The translations under genes and the position numbers were made by a program. The notes under the pieces were generated by a model that saw only the letters and a list, made by a program, of their open reading frames with translations, was not told where the DNA came from and did not search any database. This document shows positions 59,323 to 64,000 of a DNA stretch of 64,000 nucleotides, in pieces. This DNA comes from Typhlomys cinereus (lineage: Eukaryota; Chordata; Mammalia; Rodentia; Platacanthomyidae). The stretch's first letter is position 1; each line of letters starts with the position of its first letter. The stretch lies in NCBI GenBank assembly GCA_023101885.1, contig JALPQD010000359.1:372001-436000 (forward strand), in the 5' to 3' direction.

Positions 59323-59626
59323 GGGCTGGAGAGGTGGCTCAGGGGTTAAGCCTCCGCCTTGCAGGCGGAAGGTCCTGAGTTCGGATCCCAGATCCCACGT
59401 ATAGACACCGGGCGGAAGCGGGGGCGGCCTGCGCTTCTGGTCCTGGTAGGGCGGAGCCTGTGAATCCCGGGGCAGAAGGAGGTAGAGGCGTCCATGGTGG
59501 TTCGCGAATTCGTCCGTGGTTCTACACATACACAGACACACACACACACACACACACAGACACACACACGCGCGCACATACACACGAACATGCACACAGT
59601 TGAATAAATAAAAAAAAAATTTTTTT
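59323..59626 (+). repeat. Young SINE nested in MIX23 retrocopy
   Basis: A full-length CpG-rich copy with A box TGGCTCAGGGG and B box GAGTTCGGATCC, followed by a (CA)n tail and AATAAATAAAA. The duplication aaataattttctgg (59309-59322 and 59627-59640) consists of the retrocopy's own 3' UTR end. The SINE thus entered just before the older A-tail. Subfamily without the GTAAACA insert. Confidence 0.93.
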
Positions 59627-59679
59627 AAATAATTTTCTGGAAAAAAAAACAAAAACAAAAAAAAAGTTTTGCACTAAAT

Positions 59680-60935
59680 ATTGCTCTGCTTGTAATAGGC
59701 ATTGTGTGTTACCTACACCTGCAAGCCTTTGCATTTACTTCTAGTCTAGACCAGAGTTGTCTTAACATTAGCGTGACAAAATCTATTTCATCGTTAGTAA
59801 TTGAACTTAGGGTTTTATAATTATACTTATAATTTTTATAATTATATATATTTACATATATAATTTTTATTTATAGAGTAAAATTATAAATTTTATACTT
59901 TAGTTAGACTTATGAATATTAATGATGGAAGCAAGCTTACTATGTTTGCCAATTGATGGAAAGTATCAGCTGCTTTTAATTCATATTTATTTATTGGATT
60001 TATTATTTATCAAGCAGTAATCCAGTATTTATTCAAAGCAGAAGAGCACAAAATCATTTCTTTCTTGTGTGACCATGTTGGTCAACATTAACTTCTCCTT
60101 CTTTACTTTCTACTGATGTCATCAACAGTCATTTGACATTTTAAAATTATCTCATGAGAAAGGAAACTGATGCTTCTGAGAAGAGTGTAAGCAGATTGTG
60201 AGGACTTCACAAGTGTAAATTAACTTGTGGGGTTTTGGTGTGTTTTGTGGGACTTGGTTCCCTTTTGGAAATAGTTTGTGTCCACAAATAATGAACCACG
60301 TGAGTTTTCTGTGGGCAGGCTCTCACGGGCATTGCTTTCTTGTTTACACAGATTCCTCTCGAATGTTCTGTTCCCTGTAGAACTCAGCCCTACTTCCGGT
60401 TTTGGAATTAGCCCCACCCTCTTCTGCACACTGGTGGGCTGCTTTGCATGTGATCTTCACTAGTCAACAGCCAAGGCAAGAGATGTTCTGACTCAATGTG
60501 GCAGACAGAGCAGTTACTGATGTGATGCTTTTTCACAGTTTATGTTAAGGAAACACTGTTTGAAATGAATTCTAGAAGATGGAGTTAAAGAAATTAATGC
60601 TATACTGGGAAAATAAGAGCTTACAATGTTAGTGTCACTGAACTATAGAACTATAGAACTATAAATATGACATTAATGGAAATGAGAGTACAAGCAGAAT
60701 TTGAGGAAAGGTTGGAAAAAGGAACAAAAATGTTTCTATGAATCTTTGCAAAGCCTCCCCAATGTGGATCACTTGGGGAGATGGAGGGTCAAAGGTGAAA
60801 ACAGTGGATTTTGTAAGACAGGACATTGCTTTGCTCTGGTGTATAGCCACTTAGAGTTACTGTCATCTGAAGGGGAAGTGAAATTCCCACCATATATAAT
60901 ATGCACAAAGGTGTGCATGCATGCATGCTCATAAA

Positions 60936-60976
<41 letters not shown>

Positions 60977-62015
60977 ACACAAATAAAGTACTAAATTAAC
61001 ATAAAGTTCTCAATGTGTAGTAAGTCCATAGGTTCAATCTCTCCAGTCCAGGATAATGAACTTCTTTTTACCTTTGTGAGTAAATGTTTTCTTCTATTAT
61101 GAAGGGGTGAAGGATGACATTGACAGAAAGATGACTGCATAAACTGGCTTTGTTGCATTGGCATGTAACCATAGTTAGATGACCCAGTCTTTTTGGGAAG
61201 CTGTTCGAGAAAGTCCTTGACAAACAGACTCCTGAAAAGGATCCATCCCCTGTTCCTACAGCACCACAAATATAATTCAGCAGGCTGCATGGTGTATTGC
61301 AGTTAGAATTTGCATTTATATCTACTTCATTTTATATTTGTATTCTATGTAGTCTTGTCTTGACACAATAAGCATAGTTGTATTAGAAAGGTATTTAGAT
61401 TTATATATTAGCTTTATGGGGACTATTATGAGATAAAGTTGACTTCACATCTGAATTCTATGTGTTTTACTGGTAAAAATGTATCTGTGGAAGAATAACA
61501 CATCAGTTTACTTAGGAATTTGTTAATAATCTGATACCAGGCAAGAACTTAAGTATGGAAAAAATTCTTATTTACAAGAAAAAGTTAAATTTCATTTGCT
61601 TTTGTTTTGTACAAGAGACATAGAAATATATTGAGGAATTTTTAAGAGACATGTCTCTAAAATGTAATGTATAAATATAATTTATATAATGTAATATATA
61701 TTATAAGCTATATGTAACATACATAAATATGATTGTAACATATATAATAATAAATGTTACATATTTAAATAATTAAAGTATATAAATTGTCATAAATATA
61801 TATAGTCATATATGTGTATATATATTTCTTCCAAACTCTGTTTAGCCAAACATGGTGATGCTAGTTGTTTGAAATGGAAACATGTTAAAATTCATATCTT
61901 AGATATGGTTATTTTATTTAATTCTTAACATTAGGGTTTGAGATCAAGAAAATTAGCTGGAAAGAACAGACTCTCACCAGATTGTGGCTTGTGGGTCAGG
62001 CCAAAGACTTTCATT
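59680..62015. other. Mostly unique; AT-rich and CA repeats
   Basis: A (CA)n run is at 60938-60970, preceded by GCATGCATGC. 61660-61830 is almost pure A/T with ATATAT blocks. The low-complexity stretch at 59820-59890 is similar. No gene supported. Confidence 0.5.
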
Positions 62016-62030
62016 CAATAAATTAATAGG

Positions 62031-62237
62031 GGGGCTGGAGAAGGGGTTCAGGGGTTAAGCCTCTGCCTTGCAGGCAGAAGGTCCTGAGTTTGGATCCTAG
62101 ACCCCAAGTATAGATGCCAGGCAGAAGCAAGGGAGGGGGAGGGGGGTCCTGGTAGAGCGGAGCCTGTGAATCCCGGGGCAGAGTAAACAAAGAGGAGGTG
62201 GAGGCGGTCCATGGTGGTTCCCGAATTCGCTCCTGGT

Positions 62238-62277
<40 letters not shown>

Positions 62278-62315
62278 CACACACGCACACATGCACAATT
62301 GAATAAGTAATAAAA
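62031..62315 (+). repeat. Young SINE, TSD 14 bp
   Basis: Exact duplication aataaattaatagg (62017-62030, 62316-62329). A box slightly altered (GGGTTCAGGGG), B box GAGTTTGGATCC with CpG lost, and a (AC)18-type tail. It carries the GTAAACA insert (GAGTAAACAAAGAGG at about 62182), like the two copies near 18 kb. Confidence 0.92.
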
Positions 62316-62329
62316 AATAAATTAATAGG

Positions 62330-63090
62330 AACTCAGCAATTGCTGATAAGATGGATAAATAATTATGTTTTGTTGGCACACAAAGAAGCAACTATTCTGG
62401 TTATTTTATCTTGTTGAAAAGTTCTGTGTATATCAAAACAAAAAATCACAAAGTAATGATCTGTAAGTAGAGAACTGAAGAACTCTAGCATGAAGTGTTA
62501 AGATGTTGAGACCTAGAGAGATAAGGCTTTGTCTCTCCTCTTATGCCTTTCCTTCTCCTCTCTCCTGTCTTCTCTCCTCCTCCTTTTCTTCCTCTTTTCT
62601 CCCCTCCTCTATACTCACTTTTTTCTTATCTGTTTTTACAAAGTTTATATTGCTCAGGTGTCACACATGCTAAGCATGTACTTGGCCAGTGAGCTATACC
62701 CCTATCTCTTAGGTATCAGCTGAGTCCAGTATCTCTGACTTTCTCTCTTCGCCTTATCTCTTTGTCTTTGACCAAGAAAATTTGACTTTCTAAAATTAAT
62801 TTTTGTTACTCTCAAGACTTTTTTTCCCCCAACAGCCTGACTCATAGTCCCTTCGAGAACTAATTTCATGGGTATGAAGTTTATTTGAGGCATTATGTTA
62901 AAAGTAGTCATTTCACTGCGGGAAAAGGGGTGAGTGAGATGGATCCAGAGATGAGAAAAGAATGTGTCAATCCTCTTGTAAGTCTTGGCTTGAACATTTA
63001 AGAAAGACGAGAGTAAGCAAAGAGGATATACTGCCTCACTTTGAAGGGAAAGAAGTTGCAGGAACTTCTACTTCATTGTAATTATGTTTT
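62330..63090. other. Unique with pyrimidine tract
   Basis: A C/T-rich run lies at 62530-62610 on the plus strand. Nothing else recognised. Confidence 0.45.
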
Positions 63091-63114
63091 CAACAGATGT
63101 TCTATATATTTTTT

Positions 63115-63422
63115 AATTATTTATTTTGTGTGTACCTATTTGTGTGTGTGTGTGTATGTAAATGTGTACATGTATATGTATCTGTATGTATCAGAAACAC
63201 TATGTTGCCTGTGGAGGCCCAAGGGTGACTCTGGGAATCATCCTGGATTGTTCTACGTCCTTTTTGCTTTGCTGTGAGGTTTCCTAAGCTCCACCTTCCA
63301 GGGCTGAAAGTACAGATTGCTGCCACTTCTCCCTGGTGTTTTTTATGTGGTATTCAGGGTTTGAATTCAGATCCTTCTGCTAGTGAGGCAGAGGCTTAGT
63401 CCCTAAGCCATCTCTCCACCCC
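63115..63422 (-). repeat. Old B2-like SINE with TG tail
   Basis: Head at 63422-63370 (complement of GGGGTGGAGAGATGGCTTAG), older-subfamily body, tail of TG/TA repeats at 63125-63190. Duplication not recognisable. Confidence 0.8.
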
Positions 63423-63477
63423 AAACATTCTACTATCTTAGCAATCTCTTAATGCACTGGGAGTTTAGTGATTATAT

Positions 63478-63690
63478 GTGCATAGTATACACACACATGT
63501 GCATTATACATGCATTTGTTTGTATGAATGCATGCTTACATGAGTGTGTATTGTATATATGCATATATTCATGCATGTCTGTGCGTATGCATGTGTATGT
63601 GTGTATGCATGCATATGTGTGTGTATTATGTGTGTATGTATGTAGATGCATGTCTTTGTGTGTGTGTATGTGTTTGTGCATGTATACATA
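63478..63690. repeat. Alternating purine-pyrimidine tract
   Basis: About 200 bp dominated by (TG), (CA), TGCATG and GTATGTGT words. Frames on both strands here translate to repetitive His/Thr/Tyr/Cys/Val peptides and are not genes. Confidence 0.85.
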
Positions 63691-63699
63691 TCTCCAGTG

Positions 63700-64000
63700 T
63701 TCTATTTAACTTGAACACTTTGTGCTGTGTTTTATTTTACATATTTTGGAAACTACAAAGAAGCTGGTATGACTGTGTAATAATTTCTCTTGGGATATCC
63801 TAAATATTGTATTTCAGTTAGATGAAGTATATCCCAAGCAATACAAATGGCTTTGCCTCATACTAGAAATGCATGATTGTTGTGAAATCTCCCCTGAGTC
63901 AGTTCCAGCTTCTGTGGGCAGCACAGTTGACAGAGCAGCACTCATCCAAACTCCTCTACTAGTGAGTCAGCTACCTTGTTTAGCAAACATTCATATAATG
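63700..64000. other. No recognisable feature
   Basis: Unique sequence to the window end. Confidence 0.45.

Overview
The window looks like non-genic nuclear DNA from a rodent. It is AT-rich, has no operon-like gene packing, and is filled with retroelement debris. The most informative repeats are tRNA-derived SINEs with a B2-like head (pol III A and B boxes) and a long (AC)n / AATAAA tail. They occur beside degraded B1-type SINEs, rodent MaLR-type LTRs and class III (ERV-L) proviral DNA. The young SINE family is not the mouse or rat B2 sequence I know. The B2-superfamily affinity makes a dipodoid rodent (jerboa, birch mouse or jumping mouse group) my best guess; this is inference.

Only one stretch carries an intact recognisable cellular protein frame: an intronless, full-length (144 codon) retrocopy of MIX23/CCDC58 at 58642-59076. 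It has a 12-bp target-site duplication (TSD), a 3' UTR with ATTAAA and an A-rich tail. A young SINE has inserted exactly between its 3' UTR and its tail.

The largest single object is a minus-strand ERV-L provirus at 27086-34252, flanked by the 5-bp duplication GGTAT. It has two LTRs (about 7% diverged by my hand count), a primer-binding site matching tRNA-Leu(UAA), gag with a coiled coil, and pol in the order protease, reverse transcriptase, RNase H, integrase, dUTPase. There is a polypurine tract and no env. Reading frames are broken by many frameshifts and stops, and three catalytic sites are altered while the RT YxDD box and dUTPase motif III survive. An older relic of the same class, also on the minus strand, lies at about 10.2-13.4 kb.

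Layout: 1-6 kb, old SINEs, two structurally clean solo LTRs (3169-3534 and 4689-5252), a 0.9-kb inverted-repeat structure and an L1 3' end. 6-10 kb, mostly unique sequence with a GC-richer transcript-like block at 7.6-8.1 kb. 10-13.5 kb, ERV-L relic. 13.5-21.5 kb, MaLR-type LTRs and two young minus-strand SINEs. 21.5-27 kb, unique sequence with a B1-type SINE, an MIR and an older SINE. 27-34.3 kb, provirus. 34.3-45.3 kb, SINEs and MaLR LTRs, including a SINE with an apparent 3' transduction. 45-58.6 kb, mostly unrecognised DNA with B1 and L1 tails and pyrimidine/purine tracts. 58.6-64 kb, the MIX23 retrocopy and further SINEs.

Nothing here forms a gene system. The features worth following are the nested and structural retroelement events, the intact MIX23 retrocopy and the ERV-L dUTPase/RT remnants.
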